A stretch of DNA of 64,000 nt from Agapetus fuscipes. Taxonomy: Eukaryota > Arthropoda > Insecta > Trichoptera > Glossosomatidae. Below, piece after piece: positions 31,508 to 42,835 of the stretch (within the stretch, counting starts at the first letter, position 1; the number at the start of each line of letters is the position of its first letter). Both the position numbers and the translations under genes were made by a program. The stretch is taken from positions 7,959,229-8,023,228 of the forward strand of contig OX637356.1 in NCBI GenBank assembly GCA_951799405.1, read 5' to 3'. The notes beneath the pieces are model-generated. The model was not told the origin of the DNA, ran no database searches, and saw nothing but the letters and a program-made list of their open reading frames with translations.

Positions 31508-31655
31508 CATGACCGGTCCGTAGTCTATTGGTAACGCCTTGGACTCGTTTATTTAAGGTCGAGGGTTCGGATCCCGGTGGAGCACAACAAATATATTTAT
31601 TTATTTTCAAATATGCTTTTCGCTTGGTTGGGAACCGGTCACTAAAGGTACAATA
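31508..31655 (+). repeat. SINE-A copy, 3'-truncated
   Basis: GACCGGTCCGTAGTC box A region, box B GGTTCGGATCCCGG near 31565, GGAGCAC, then CTTTTCGCTTGGTTGG and GGTCACTAAAGGTA. Confidence 0.75.
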
Positions 31656-31855
31656 AATGAAAACCAACCACGTCGTAGGGTCGGATTATTTACTTCTTTG
31701 AAAATAACGCGGTACAAAAGTAACATTGCAACTTAGTTGCAATGCGTTCAAAAACCTACCCCATTGCCAGCGAAAAAAAGTATTTTGTTGGTCCCACAAT
31801 CTTACACTATCCTTTTTGTGGATCAAGCATTGAGATTATAATTAAATTATTATTA

Positions 31856-32105
31856 TTAGGATGATTTATTTTGTGAGCCCTGTTTTTGTGTGAATTACAC
31901 CTCATGAACCCTCTTCGAGCTTGTTCGTCAATGTAGAAAGCGCCAAATCTCAAACAACACCTAGTAGGTGTAAGGCTGGGTCTTTGATAAAGGCAGATAA
32001 TATTTCAACCCAGCGAAGAGCAAATATGAAATATTTTATCGTACTCCGCCGGGATCGATCCCCCAATCATGAGTCCGAAGCGTTAACCACTAGACTACGA
32101 ATCCA
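31856..32105 (-). repeat. SINE-A copy
   Basis: AGGATGATTTATTTTGTGAG (3' end) to GTCCGAAGCGTTAACCACTA (head on the minus strand). (ATT)n tail at 31848-31858. Confidence 0.8.
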
Positions 32106-32364
32106 TCAATGATGCTCATAGATTTATAAGTTAAACTCAATTTACGATCGTTTTTCAAAAACCTTAATGGCCAAATCATTTTCGCATCAACCATTAGTCG
32201 ATGCATAATATTATAGACTTCGTCTAGCTATACATTCATGCACAAAGTATATACTCGTATGTACGTCAACCCCTGAGTTTGCTCGTTAGTTCCTAATGCA
32301 ATTTTATCCAACCTTATGTCGTATGTTTAAACGCAGGGTCTAGCTAGAGTTCATAGCAATTTGT

Positions 32365-32482
32365 TATGTGTACTCAGTGTGAATTTACCGCAAAATATAT
32401 GTAAACTGAAGCAAAGTCTCCAGAGAGCGTTTCAGTTTACTAGCACTTTTTGTCACACGCCTTGATAGAGTTTTAACGCTTA
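32365..32482. repeat. Pal1-family palindrome
   Basis: TTTACCGCAAAATATATG...CTGAAGC pairs with GTTTCAGTTTACTAGCAC. Imperfect. Confidence 0.4.
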
Positions 32483-32829
32483 GTAAGGGCACTGAACCGA
32501 AATGAATAAACAAGAACTTGCAGGTTCTGGATCTTTCTTGGAGCGTATGCGCAAAGCTAGAATTAAACACCACTAGATTTGCTAAATGAAAATACTCATG
32601 CTTGAATGAATACACTGCAAGCATGAAGTGATTTTGCAAAGGGATGCGACACAGCTTCTTTGGTTGTTGATCTGTAAAGCTATGAATAAAGACAGGATTA
32701 TCTACAAAATTAATATGCTTTGAAGACGCAACTTCAATTTTGGTTGTTATCTATAATATATATTATATTATCTAAGCTGCAATAATATCGTTATGATTTT
32801 ACTTGGGTTATTTTAATCAAACTGCAATT

Positions 32830-33125
32830 TATTTATTTATTTTGCACAATATCGGTTTACAAAGTACTGATTATTTTTCTTGATCTACTCGACTTTGCGT
32901 CACAATATTTCAAGCGACTCTGACTCTCCACACAATTGCGGCTCAAATTTTTACAGTTCATATGGACATTTCTCGTGTATTCCATATTCTTCTATAGTGG
33001 ATTGTTCCAGAGCAGTCTACTATCATCCATTTCATCATTTTACTAGCTGCTCGACACTATTCCAGTTACGCACACCAGCAAGCTACGTGCCTAGGTACAT
33101 GTACACACAAATTCATAATTATTCG
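32830..33125. repeat. Intron-end repeat, copy 2
   Basis: Same-orientation relative of 4985-5255. It lies about 130 bases from the 5' splice site of the 28-kb intron. Confidence 0.5.
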
Positions 33126-33253
33126 TAGCAATATAAAAATTGTCAACTTCCTGATGATGATAATAATTGTTTGAAAACCAAGATTATGGAAAGAAGTCAA
33201 AACAAAGGAAAAAATAAACAACCCTGTTTTGTTGTTGAGGAATGAAAACTTAC

Positions 33254-33438
33254 CGTAAATGATTTTGGAGGTGGTAGCAATGACGATGGACTCGTTGGAA
33301 TCGCTGTCTCCTTGCGCTTCCAGCCTCAAGGTCACGTTGACAGGTCTTCTTGGTTCTTCCTGAGGCTGATGCAGCGTCACCAGGACGGCTGTCGTCTTCC
33401 CAGGAACGGCAGTCTCGGGAGCCACCACGGAAAATCCC
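33254..33438 (-). CDS. TEP/alpha-2-macroglobulin/CD109-like exon (MG1 start)
   Basis: 185 bp bounded by acceptor ATATTATTCCAG (AG at 33440-33439) and donor G|GTAAGT (33253 down). It enters with one base and leaves with one base of a codon. The translation begins G-F-S then VVAPETAVPGKTTAVLVTLH, the first strands of the MG1 domain of thioester-containing proteins, usually just after the signal peptide. It continues with an R-P-V-N-V-T-L-R-L strand and ends in a T-S-K-I-I-Y strand. The exon with the start codon and signal peptide should lie to the right and was not found. Base composition is clearly richer in GC than its surroundings. See 4710-4922 for the in-frame partner. Confidence 0.65.
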
Positions 33439-33634
33439 CTGGAATAATATACACCAGTTAGACTATTTTTCTAACATTTTTTTTATTCTCATCGGATGAA
33501 AAAACACACAAGATACTTTCAAGAAAACTCACAAGGTAAATGCAACAAATAAATTAAAACATTTTAAATAAATAGCTCCTTTTATTTATAAGGAAGGTCT
33601 CCTGCATAACATAATTTATAGGATTATGCAGGGT

Positions 33635-33876
33635 ATTCTTTGACTAATAGTTTGGTATGAGGCTGACCAACCATACTGAAAAAATGGTTCACTTTGACAA
33701 TGTTGCAGGGATAGTCGGCAAGAATTGCAGGGCTTATGTTCATTTCAGATTGGGTTTTTATATTGCAAGTCCACATGCGGTATGTTTCAGCGCGAACTTA
33801 TACGTGTCTGCTGGTGGGAATGCATTAAATATGAATCTTAAATGTAAAATATCTTTGCAACTTAGATTATAGATAA
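33635..33876 (+). repeat. Rep1 copy 11
   Basis: TTCTTTGACTAATAG start to ACTTAGATTATAGATAATAG. It lacks about 20 bases in the CACCCCTGTTTCAGGG hairpin. Confidence 0.8.
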
Positions 33877-34067
33877 TAGGATCAATAAACGATTCTGAAT
33901 GATCTCAGCGGCTCAGGCAGAATTGATGAAGATCTTTGATAGCAAAGTGCGCTTAGTCTTACAAGTTATGTATAATGCAACGCAATTAATCTGCACATAC
34001 ATTGCAACTTCTTTCAGCATTTTCCTTGAAGAGATCACTTTTGAGGTGTGGCACCTAATTGGTATCA

Positions 34068-34128
34068 AAAACAAGCTCTCTTAGATGGAGCCTATTCATT
34101 TTAGCAACTGAGCTATCGACTGGACTAA
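34068..34128 (-). repeat. SINE-B head fragment
   Basis: TTTTAGCAACTGAGCTATCG and ACTGGAC match the minus-strand head. Confidence 0.5.
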
Positions 34129-34431
34129 ACATAATGCTAAACGTTAGATGTTATAAGGTGATATATTTCAACAATAAAATGCTAAAAATTTGTACAATCT
34201 TTACCTTACAATCTTATAAATTCAAATTGTTCAAAGATGAAACGAGGGTTGCAAATGTGTACATAAACGAAAACCGTTTACAAATTTGAATAAAAAAGAC
34301 GTTTATCCAAAAAAAATGCTCAAATGATTGGTATCTTTGCATGATATATGACCAGTGCATATGTTTTTCACAATACTAGATATTATCAAAACTTGTATTT
34401 GAATCCAAAATACAAACTTTCGTTAAAACTA

Positions 34432-34808
34432 TACCACAGCGTTTACCAAAAATGTATGAAAAATAAAATAGCGTCTCTAGCGACCGTTTTAGTTTGAAAG
34501 CATATTTGGTTAAATAGTATAAAGTGTTTTATGTTTTCAAAACTGGAAAGGGTCCAGCGCACCTGCGTTCCCATATGTTTCACTTCTGAATTTATCGCGT
34601 TTGAAGCCCCTGTAGAATATAAAATGCAAGCCAAGACGTTTGTTTCTTTTGATTTATAAGTCCAAGTGTAAAATTTACGTTTCAACGAAACAGTAGCGTT
34701 TCACTAAAAATGTGTGAAAAATAAAACAGTGTCTCTATGGAGCGTTTTTGTTTCAATGCATTTTTTGTGGATTGAGATTGAATGAAATGTTTTGGACTTG
34801 GGGTACTG
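34432..34808. repeat. Two Pal1-family palindromes in tandem
   Basis: AGCGTTTACCAAAAATGTAT and GTAGCGTTTCACTAAAAATG start two similar units about 250 bases apart. Each has a CTCTAGCGACCG or CTCTATGGAGCG centre. The second ends CTTGGGGTAC. Confidence 0.55.
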
Positions 34809-35049
34809 GCTAGGAAAAATTCATTTCTTCAAGGGGTTTGTGTGAATTTGTACGATATTGTTTTGCTTGTGAGGCATGTCCTAGAGAACTACGTGCATGC
34901 AATAATTTTACTTCAATTAGGATTCAAAATGTTTCAATTTTAGTAAAAATCTCCTTCGTTGCTATGAATATTGTTTAACAGAAAGATCCAATGGGATGTG
35001 AAAGAATAAATGGGGACTGTAAAATGAGGATTTTGTTTCATTTAAACAC

Positions 35050-35505
35050 TCATATATACTTTAACTGTAACTCTGTCGCCATTCCGCTAGGGGTGGCCAG
35101 AGCCTATGCAGAGTTGCCTCCATTTTTTCCTATCCTTACATACCTCTTTCAATTCATTCATATCCATCATATTTTTCATGCATTTTCTACTTTAACGCTC
35201 ACTTTGTATATCCCATTCTTTCACAATCTCCTCAATCTGATCACTCCATACTTTTTTCGGTCGTCCCTTCCCTCTTTTTCCTTTCACACTTTCTTTGTAT
35301 ACATACTTTGTCAGTCTATCATCATTCATTCTTTCCACATGCCCGAACCATCTCATCACATTCTTTTGTACCTTAGCTTTCACATCCTCTTTCAAATTAC
35401 ATTCTTTCTTTACCCATTCATTCCTAACTCTATCCCTCAGAGTTTTTCCTGTCATGCTTCTCAAATGCTTCATTTCCACCGTAAATACTTTACTCATTTC
35501 GCTAT
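35050..35505 (-). pseudogene. LINE ORF2 C-terminus and 3' end
   Basis: The minus-strand frame 35192-35497 contains an R-W-F-G-H-V-E-R-M-N-D-D-R-L segment and KGKRGKGRPKKVWSDQIEE. The W-x-G-H-V-x-R and G-R-P-x-x-x-W motifs end the ORF2 of several LINE clades. The 3' part (35050-35190) carries GGCCACCCCTAGCGGAATGG on the minus strand, shared with 25990-26245 and 52035-52282. Confidence 0.7.
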
Positions 35506-35542
35506 ATTTATAAAATCTATAATCTGAGATTCAATCATATTT

Positions 35543-35972
35543 AAAATAAATATTCACACTACATGCATTCTCACAAACAGACACGTATAATTGTTAGAGT
35601 TTGGTGGTTAACACTGTGAAAGTCCATTGTATTATATTTATAAAAAAAAACAAAGTTTCAATTAACTATTTTTATTTAAATATTTTATGCTCGAATATCT
35701 GTATGACTGCACCTGATGATGCCATTTAAGGCGAAAATATTCGAGCATACAAATTTAAAAATTAAAATAATGAATTAAAATTATGTTTTTATTTAAATAA
35801 TGACACGTATAAGTTCGCGCTTAAACATGCCTCATGTGAAAAACACAATGTCAAATGAACATAAGTCCTGCAACTCTTGCCGACCTTCCCTGAAACAGGG
35901 TTGACATTGGCAAAGTCAAATATTTTTTACAGAATGGGTGGTCAGCCTCATACCAACCTAAGTCAAGGATTA
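35543..35972 (-). repeat. Rep1 copy 12, split by a Penelope-like hairpin
   Basis: The left part ends at AGACACGTATAA and the right part restarts with the duplicated GACACGTATAAG at 35802. The insertion is 35591-35801. Confidence 0.8.
35591..35801. mobile_element. Penelope-like hairpin insertion with 11-bp target duplication
   Basis: 211 bp flanked by GACACGTATAA at 35580-35590 and 35802-35812. It starts with GTTAGAGTTTGGTGG...CACTGTGAAAG (family terminus). It contains the arms TATGCTCGAATAT/ATATTCGAGCATA and the core CTGATGA-T-GCC-ATTTAA-GGC-GAA-AATATT-C at 35713-35742. Confidence 0.8.
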
Positions 35973-36282
35973 TGAAATACTCTAGTTCACAACGTTTTCA
36001 TAAGCACTTTCTTATAATTAGTTCACTTACTGTGAAAAGTTACAACTAATAACATGCTTCATCCACGTTTTTTCAAATCAGTGAATCAGCACTTATTCAG
36101 TTTTAGCACTGAGGTGGCCATATGTTACTTTATAAAGGATCCTTATGATCTTTTCAATGATCAAACTAATGTAATAATCTGAAATGAAAAATTTAATAAG
36201 TGATCTTCAACCATCATCTCCGTCGCTATAACGTGATATTGTGTGAAGGCTGTGAGGATAGATTGAAAATAAAGGATGAAGT

Positions 36283-36352
36283 GGGAAGAGAAGAGAAAAA
36301 AAGAGAAAAGAAGAGAAGATAAGAGGAGACAAGAGAAGAGAAAGCGGCACGA
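36283..36352. repeat. Purine-rich GAAGA low-complexity tract
   Basis: About 70 bases nearly all G/A (AGAGAAAAGAAGAGAAG pattern). Confidence 0.7.
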
Positions 36353-36436
36353 GAGCATCCGTACGACCAGATTCAATATCTCATAGATAATTTAATATCA
36401 TTTTCAGAAAAATACGAGTGTATCCAACTACAGTAA

Positions 36437-36745
36437 TATGATCAATCCGTAGTCAAGTGGTAGTTTTTATGACTGCTTAATGGAAGGTCATGGGTTCAAA
36501 TCCCGGCAGAGCAAAAAAAAACTACCATTTATAGTATCAAATATGCTCTTTGCTGGGTTGAAAATTTATAAACCTTTACCAAGGATCGGTCTGCAAAGGT
36601 CCATTCAGTTTTACAGCGACTAGATCTTGCTTGAGAGTTAGTGCTTTCTATAGTGACGACCAAGCTCGCAGAGGGCTCTTGAGGTGTTATTTACACAAAA
36701 ACAAGCTCACCAAATCATCTAAATATTGTCATTATTATTATATAG
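36437..36745 (+). repeat. SINE-A copy
   Basis: CAATCCGTAGTCAAGTGG, box B GGTTCAAATCCCGG near 36494, full body, and an (ATT)n tail after AAATCATCTAAATATTG. Confidence 0.85.
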
Positions 36746-36754
36746 TAGAACACA

Positions 36755-37083
36755 TCTAAGCAGCTAAGCTACACATATAGTGTAACTTTCTGCCACGATC
36801 TCCCCAAAGGAGTCGTATGAGCCGAGTGAACCTATTTATTTATATAAATAAGTGTGCCGGCCTTACACCGACCACTTCAGTTGAAGTGTGGATTTTCCAT
36901 CTCGCAGGGTGGCTCGTGCTCATTTCTCGTGAAGGCTGAGTAAATCTCGAACAGTATTTTATTTTGGTTTTGAAGTTAACAACGAAACAAGAAATCAATT
37001 CTCACTCACCCTCGGTGGGATTCAAACCCGAGCTCTCAGCATGGAATGCAAGCACTCTACCGCTTGAGCTATCTACTGGACTA
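36755..37083 (-). repeat. SINE-B copy
   Basis: AGCTAAGCTACACATATAGT to the head TAGATAGCTCAAGCGGTAGA on the minus strand. Box B GGTTTGAATCC near 37025. Confidence 0.85.
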
Positions 37084-37185
37084 TAGGTACGATATAAGAA
37101 AAGGCTGTCATTAACATCATTTATCAAAGCTGGGAGTATAAATGTAATAGGAATAGAGATTTCACATTAACCACCCCATCGGTGG

Positions 37186-37376
37186 AAGTCTCGACGATCG
37201 TTGGTAGATCTTACCGTGCCTATTTGAAGATAGGACGGAATAAAACATGTCGGTGCCTAAACAGCTGATCATTTGCTCAACGTAAAATGAATCAGCTGTT
37301 GATACACCACCATGTTTTATTTCGTCATATCCTCAAATAGATACGGTAACATCTATCGACGGTCGTTGAGACTTCC
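37186..37376. repeat. Palindromic element Pal2, copy 2
   Basis: Arms GGTGGAAGTCTCGACGATCG...AAACAGCTGATCATTT and AAATGAATCAGCTGTT...GACGGTCGTTGAGACTTCC. The same GGAAGTCTC ends and internal CAGCTGA as 30745-30897. Confidence 0.7.
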
Positions 37377-37383
37377 AGCTGAG

Positions 37384-37854
37384 TCAAAAATGTTGCCGGT
37401 GAGATGGTATGGAAACACGAGTAAAGTTATAAGTGTACAATTTGCAAATAAAATGCAAAATCAAATATTTTATTGACGCCAAGCATATATTATATCATAT
37501 GATTTTGTATTAAAGACCCATAAAATAATATAATTTCCAGACATCAGCATAAATCATAAAGTATAATTATTTTACTCAGGCGCTGCATAACAAGGGTGTC
37601 TGTAGGATCCCTGAGAAGGTCGTTAGAGGTCAGGAGTGCCGCCGGTGACATGCTATTAAATTTTACATTATAATCTCTTTGCTGATGTAACAAACGAGCT
37701 TGTCTTTGAAACTTGCATAAGAAGGAGATTAATTGTCACAGAGTAGAATCAAATTTAGATTCTGTAGACTGTGTGAACATAAATCAAATGAAATATTAAT
37801 GATTGATGTAGATTTATTATTATGGTATTAAAAAAAAAACAGTTTTAAAGATTA
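37384..37854. other. Unassigned
   Basis: No gene or repeat recognised. Confidence 0.4.
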
Positions 37855-37900
37855 GGATGACCGGTCTGTAGTCTGGTAGTGACTAACTTCGTCTTCGAGT
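37855..37900 (+). repeat. SINE-A head scrap
   Basis: GATGACCGGTCTGTAGTCTG and TAACTTCG match the SINE-A head. Confidence 0.4.
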
Positions 37901-38058
37901 TTCACTTAAATTTTTTTTGAAAAAAAAATGTACTAATTAAGTAGCACGATCAATTGAGTCAACCACGAAATTTACCTTGTTCATATAGGATCTATGCTCA
38001 TTTTCTTTGTATTCAACCATTTGTCATATTGACCTGAAATAATATTCTTCTGATGATG

Positions 38059-38312
38059 TCAATTCCTTGACTTATAGGTGGGTATGAGGCTGACCACCCA
38101 TACTGTAAAAAATGGTTCACTTTGCCAATGTCACCCCTGTTTCAGGGAAGGTCGGCAAGAGTTGCAGGGCTTATGTTCATTTGAGATTGGGTTTTTATAC
38201 TGTAGGTCCACATGTGGCATGTGTGAGCGCGAAATTATGCGTGTCTGCTTGTGGTACCTAATGCTTTTAATATGAATCTCAAATGATACATACCTTTGCA
38301 GCTTAGATTTAG
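38059..38312 (+). repeat. Rep1 copy 13, close to consensus
   Basis: TTCCTTGACTTATAGG to GCAGCTTAGATTTAGATT. The hairpins CCCTGTTTCAGGG and CACATGTGGCATGTG are intact. Confidence 0.9.
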
Positions 38313-38319
38313 ATTGAGA

Positions 38320-39300
38320 CGTTGAAAGACCTTTTATATAATGTGGTATAGAAAATGGAGAACAATGAGAACTCAAGGACTATCCAAAATATCTGAAGTA
38401 AATGTTCGTATAGTGATCAAAATATGTCGACATTTGCGAAATGGCATCCCAATGTTAAATCTCTAACATGACATAACTAGATATAAATTGTATTTAATTA
38501 ATTAGCAAAATTTGTTACATTAAAAAAATAATGGACAATGTAAGAAGATCCGATTAGGAGTCAATTTGAGAGTGATCATATCTCCAGAATGAGTCATGAC
38601 TTTGTCATGACTCATTGTCATTGTTGTGTTGTCATTGTCATGACATGATCACTTGCACATTTCGTAGGTAATGCATTGCTAATAGGTCAACACCCAGCTT
38701 AAATACCTCTTAAAACGCGGAAGGATAGCTGGATATCCTCATTCCAGGATTAATTAGCCAATATGAAGTTTTTTGTGAATCACATATCAAAAATCGAAAT
38801 GAAGAAAAAAGTAGGATACTGAGTACTTTGTTAATTTCACCTTAATTTTTATGTCCGTGGGTACATAAGAACACAGTCATGTACACGCATGAACATTACG
38901 GTACGCCAGAAAAGTTTCTAGTTTCAGAAACACTCGTTTCAGTCAAAACTTCTTGAAGTTGTAAAGTTACAAGTTCTACGAGAAGTTTGTAGCATCTACT
39001 TTGTGTAAATTATATGGTGCAGCTTATTATTTTTTTCTTTTTGTACACATAATTATCTAGCTTAGTTTTATTGAGAAAAGTATTTAGAAAATATAATTCG
39101 AGTCGTATAGAAGACAGCGAATTATTCGAATCTAGAATATACGATTGAAGATTCGAATCATGCCAATTTAAAACCGTTGTCTTGATAAATAATTTTACAT
39201 CTATGCAATAAAAATGTGGGCCAAGAATCATTAATCCTACATTGTTAACTTTCTAAGAAAATTTTGAAATGAAAAATGGATATTGGTAAATAAAAACCAG
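38320..39300. other. Unassigned AT-rich sequence
   Basis: A local imperfect repeat of CATGACTCATTGTCAT near 38595-38650 was seen. Nothing coding was recognised. Confidence 0.4.
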
Positions 39301-39541
39301 ATATCAACAGAACGGGTGCTGGGGACAAGGCTTCGAGTTTGCCTGGTCCATCCTTCTGGAACAGTCTACCTCTAGAGTTGAGAACATATCCCAGTGTTGA
39401 CAGTTTCAAGAAGTTGCTTAAATCACATCTATTTAAGAAAAACTCCAACATATAAAAGCGCTTTGGCGTGGCTAGTGTCACTAAACTTAATTTGTTTCAT
39501 TGATGAATGCGAAATTCTGTTTCATTAATAAATAAATAAAT
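39300..39541 (+). pseudogene. CR1/L2-type LINE, C-terminus and 3' end
   Basis: Plus strand 39315-39455 reads on from G-A-G-D-K to SLPGPSFWNSLPLELRTYPS, then a VDSFKKLLKSHLF helix and TAA at 39453-39455. This is the C-terminal W-N-S-L-P motif of CR1/L2-type LINEs. The 3' tail is (AATA)n near 39528-39541. Different from the copy at 18763-19075. Confidence 0.75.
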
Positions 39542-39544
39542 GAG

Positions 39545-40105
39545 GTGGTTATTTCTGTGATTGATCTATCGGTTCAATTTGGTTAGGGAATTTGACGTTT
39601 GCGTTGTTTTTTCTTAGTACCTAACCATTCACAGACTTGTCTTCTCTGTCCAGTGCATATTCAGTTAAGTTTAGTGATTATGATAACAGTTTGCAACTTC
39701 GATACTGCATCACAAGAACGGAACATATACTTTTGTGAAACCACGGTCTCAGGTTCTTCAACCAAGATATGATCCTTCAATCTGAAACTCGTCGTCCCTG
39801 AACTGTTCCCTGTATGAAAAGTTGTAAGAGTGAATATTTCTCATTTATCGTATAGCAGAAATAAACCAGTGTCCTTCTTGACGGACATCAGGAGTTCAGC
39901 TATGATATTTATATGAGAAAGAACCTCACTACTCGATCCATCTAGGGTGAGATGGGGATAGGAGGGAACATCAGACTTTTAGTCTTTGTTTTTTTCTTCA
40001 ATATGATATTATGTATAAGTGATAGTGTTGAGACTTACGGACGCCATGTGCCTGTGACTGGAGAGAGGAAATTACTTACAAAGTTGTGAGAGAAATGCAC
40101 AATGC
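39545..40105. other. Unassigned
   Basis: No clear feature. Confidence 0.4.
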
Positions 40106-40108
40106 CTG

Positions 40109-40250
40109 CAGTATCCTAAGTATAAAGCATTTAAGTCACACTCAACTCATACCAAAAATAACTGGAAATTAAAACGCTTGCTAGAGGTTCTGTTTTATTT
40201 CCTTTGCATATTTTCAGTAAACGCTTTTAATGTAAAGTGTAATACTTTAG
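40109..40250. repeat. Pal1-family palindrome
   Basis: AGTATCCTAAGTATAAAGC start, AAAACGCTTGCTAGAGG centre, AAACGCTTTTAATGTAAAG after it. Confidence 0.45.
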
Positions 40251-40426
40251 TTTATAAATGACAAGCGTTGGAACAGTGCATTTGTTGCATGGGAGAGCAT
40301 ATTGAAAAATATGAAATATTTCAAAGAAAAATGAATTTTTCACGCTTTTTATGTCTCTCAAAGGATATAGAATTTTTATTCAAGTTGGTATATCTATTAT
40401 TTAAGTTTAAAACATAAATATTTGTT

Positions 40427-40680
40427 GTGCGTGCAGAGGACTCCGGGATAATAAGAAATGTCCTGGATAGTGTCTCCTACGGTGCTAGATCACTCGGACG
40501 TCCCAGGATGCGGTGGGCAGACATGTGTCGAAGCCAAAGTTTTGAGAGTACGGGTACCACGGAGGGAAGCAGCACAAGACAGAGAGTCCTGAAGGATTGT
40601 GGTGCGTGAGGACCTGAACCTTCAAGGTTTTTGAACCGAAGAATATAATAAATAAAGTACAATAAATATGCAGTTTACTC
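40427..40680 (+). pseudogene. LINE ORF2 C-terminal scrap
   Basis: GARSLGRPRMRWADMCRSQ is the G-R-P-x-x-R-W-x-D motif of LINE ORF2 ends. Stop at 40607-40609, then an AATAAATAAAG-type tail. Confidence 0.5.
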
Positions 40681-40713
40681 TCTAAGCTCCATACAATACG
40701 GAAAATATGTTGT

Positions 40714-40930
40714 CTTCTTTGACTAATAGGTTGGTGTGAGGCTGACTCGCTATGTTGTAAAAACTTGGTTCACTGTGCCAATGTAACCCCGGTTTCAGGA
40801 AAGGTTGGTTGGTTGTTACACATGCTCTTCAGCTCTTGCCATACAAAAACAGCATGTGTAAGCGCAATTTACACGTGTTTACTTTGGGCATGCATTTAAT
40901 AGAAAATTTGATATGTTTTTGTACTGTCTT
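40714..40930 (+). repeat. Rep1 copy 14
   Basis: CTTTGACTAATAGGTTGG start, with GCATGTGTAAGCGCAATTTA. The region after CAGG is rearranged. Confidence 0.75.
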
Positions 40931-41059
40931 TAAAAACAGGTAGATTTTATTGTGAACAACTTCTATCATCATATCATCTAATTATTCTAGCTGACCTAAG
41001 AAAAATATCTTAAGGAAATCTTCCTAAAAAATTAAACTACACTTTCAAGAATTTAAAAC

Positions 41060-41480
41060 AGGATTTTTTATTTTTTTTTATTTATTAATATTCCTCTTCA
41101 AAAATACAGATAATTATACACATTTTCAAAAAAAAAAAACTTTAAAGAGAAACCCACATAGGCATAGCCTGTGCGTGGGTATACAAATATGATAAAGTAA
41201 AAGCAAAAGTTGAAAAATTTAATTACCATCTATACAGAACAAAGGAAAAACAAAAACTTTTATAGAAAAAGAGACAAAGTCCAGTTCATTTTTAGAAAAA
41301 GTTGAAATTTTTGATGAAGGAAAGAAAAAAAAAAACAAAAACAATAATAAAATGAAACAAAAAGAAAGTAGAGAAAAATCAATAAAACAATAAACCTATT
41401 TAGTAAAAAAATAAATAAGAATGAATAATTCAGTTTATAAGTAATAAAGTTCAGAAGCTCATTAGACACAAGTAATAATT
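41060..41480. other. A-rich low-complexity stretch
   Basis: Many A runs. No coding signal on either strand; the minus-strand frame at 41260-41493 is Phe/Leu low complexity. Confidence 0.5.
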
Positions 41481-41741
41481 TTTCATTTAACATAATTTGA
41501 AATGAAATTAAACATTGATATCAAACATCAACAAACACATTTCAAAAAGAGCATTATATTTTATTTACGACACATGCCTGTACATAACTCAGTTGTGTAT
41601 CATTATATCACACGGCGTAGACTTAAGTCGCTTTACAGCACTAAATTAGGGGAGGCATCTTAAGTCTAGAGACGGCTTATGTACTCTAATCTTTAGCTTT
41701 TACTTTAATAAAGGCTAAATACGAAATAAGGCAGCTTCTGT

Positions 41742-41937
41742 ACCCTGAGTATGCAACTTTGCATTTAAGCTCAAACATAAAGTTTACCGGAAAATGTATT
41801 GAAACTGAAATAGCTCCCTCAAATAAGCGTTTCGGTTTAAATATGTTTTTTGTGAAAACGCTATGGTTAAGTTAATACGTTATATTTGATTTTCAGGTAC
41901 AAAGTATGATATCAGAGTGCTGCCACTTACGGATGAC
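41742..41937. repeat. Pal1-family palindrome with GTACC ends
   Basis: Starts GTACCCTGAGTATGCAACTT and ends GATTTTCAGGTAC. The centre AAATAGCTCCCTCAAATAAG lies between GAAAATGTATTG and AAATATGTTTTTTG arms. Confidence 0.55.
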
Positions 41938-42665
41938 AAAATTTAGCTTCACGTAGACTTAAGTAGATACATTTACGTGTCTAGAAAATGTAGGCAAATT
42001 TTAAACATTATTTTTATTCAAATAACCTACGGCGTAGAACAGATACAAAGGACCAAAGGACTTCTCTGACGTCCGAAATGAAAGTTCTCAAAATGATCAC
42101 AGGCAAAAAATTGTGAGATTGCAGCAGCAATGAGCCCATACGGAAAGCCTGTGAAAATATTCTTCTTCTTCCTTTTTTTGTTGTAGATCTTTTTTGTTGT
42201 AGCCACAAAAAAAAGTTATAGCATTGCATGAGCGTTCTGTTATACGCCTCCTCGAATGGAAGTGTATAAACGGAATGGGTACAAGATGGGTTTTCGCAAT
42301 AACTTTTTGGTTATTCACAGGTTTTGTGTAAATTTGATCCGGTCATTGTTTATTTTATCTCAAAATATTCATGGTTTAGTAATCCTTGTTTTTTGTCGTG
42401 TCCACTCTGATTATACTACGTAGTTTTTACAATGATAATAATTAATAATTAATTTTGTAATTTACTTTTCATTGCAATCTTTGATCTGGGAATGGCAAAG
42501 GTAGGTACTTATAATCATATTAATGATACATAGTTATTAATGTATGTATATTAATGTATTAATTATTAATAATTATTAAAGCAGACACGCGTAAGATAAA
42601 ACTCACACATGCTACATGTTTCGCAGCCCTTAGCAATGCGAAATAAGATGATGAAGAAGAATGTG

Positions 42666-42835
42666 TACTATAATAATCTATAATCTTAATTGCATAGGTA
42701 TATTAACATTTGGAACTCATATTAAATGCATGCGCATAAACAGAAACGTGAAATTTCACGCTTACAAATGCTGCATGTGTATTTACAAATTAAAATCCAA
42801 ACCTTAAATGAACATAAACCCGACCTTCCCTGAAG
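42666..42835 (-). repeat. Rep1 copy 15, truncated
   Basis: (TATAATC) tail to CCGACCTTCCCTGAAGC. It abuts an inverted partial copy. Confidence 0.75.

Larger units (their letters stand above)
4923..33253 (-). other. About 28.3-kb intron of the TEP/A2M-like gene
   Basis: Inferred from the two phase-matched exons that bound it (donor GTAAGT at 33253-33248, acceptor AG at 4924-4923). It is filled with the repeats listed separately. The inference fails if the two exons belong to different genes or if extra exons lie between them. Confidence 0.55.

Noticed and set aside
34991..35527. 178-codon plus-strand open frame rich in His/Phe/Ser
   Set aside because: It is antisense to the LINE ORF2 end at 35050-35505, which has recognisable motifs.
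38078..38275. Repeated open frame starting MRLTTHTVKNG in several places (806, 18433, 19968, 33657, 38078)
   Set aside because: These are translations of the Rep1 repeat. The frame is not kept between copies, so no protein is implied.
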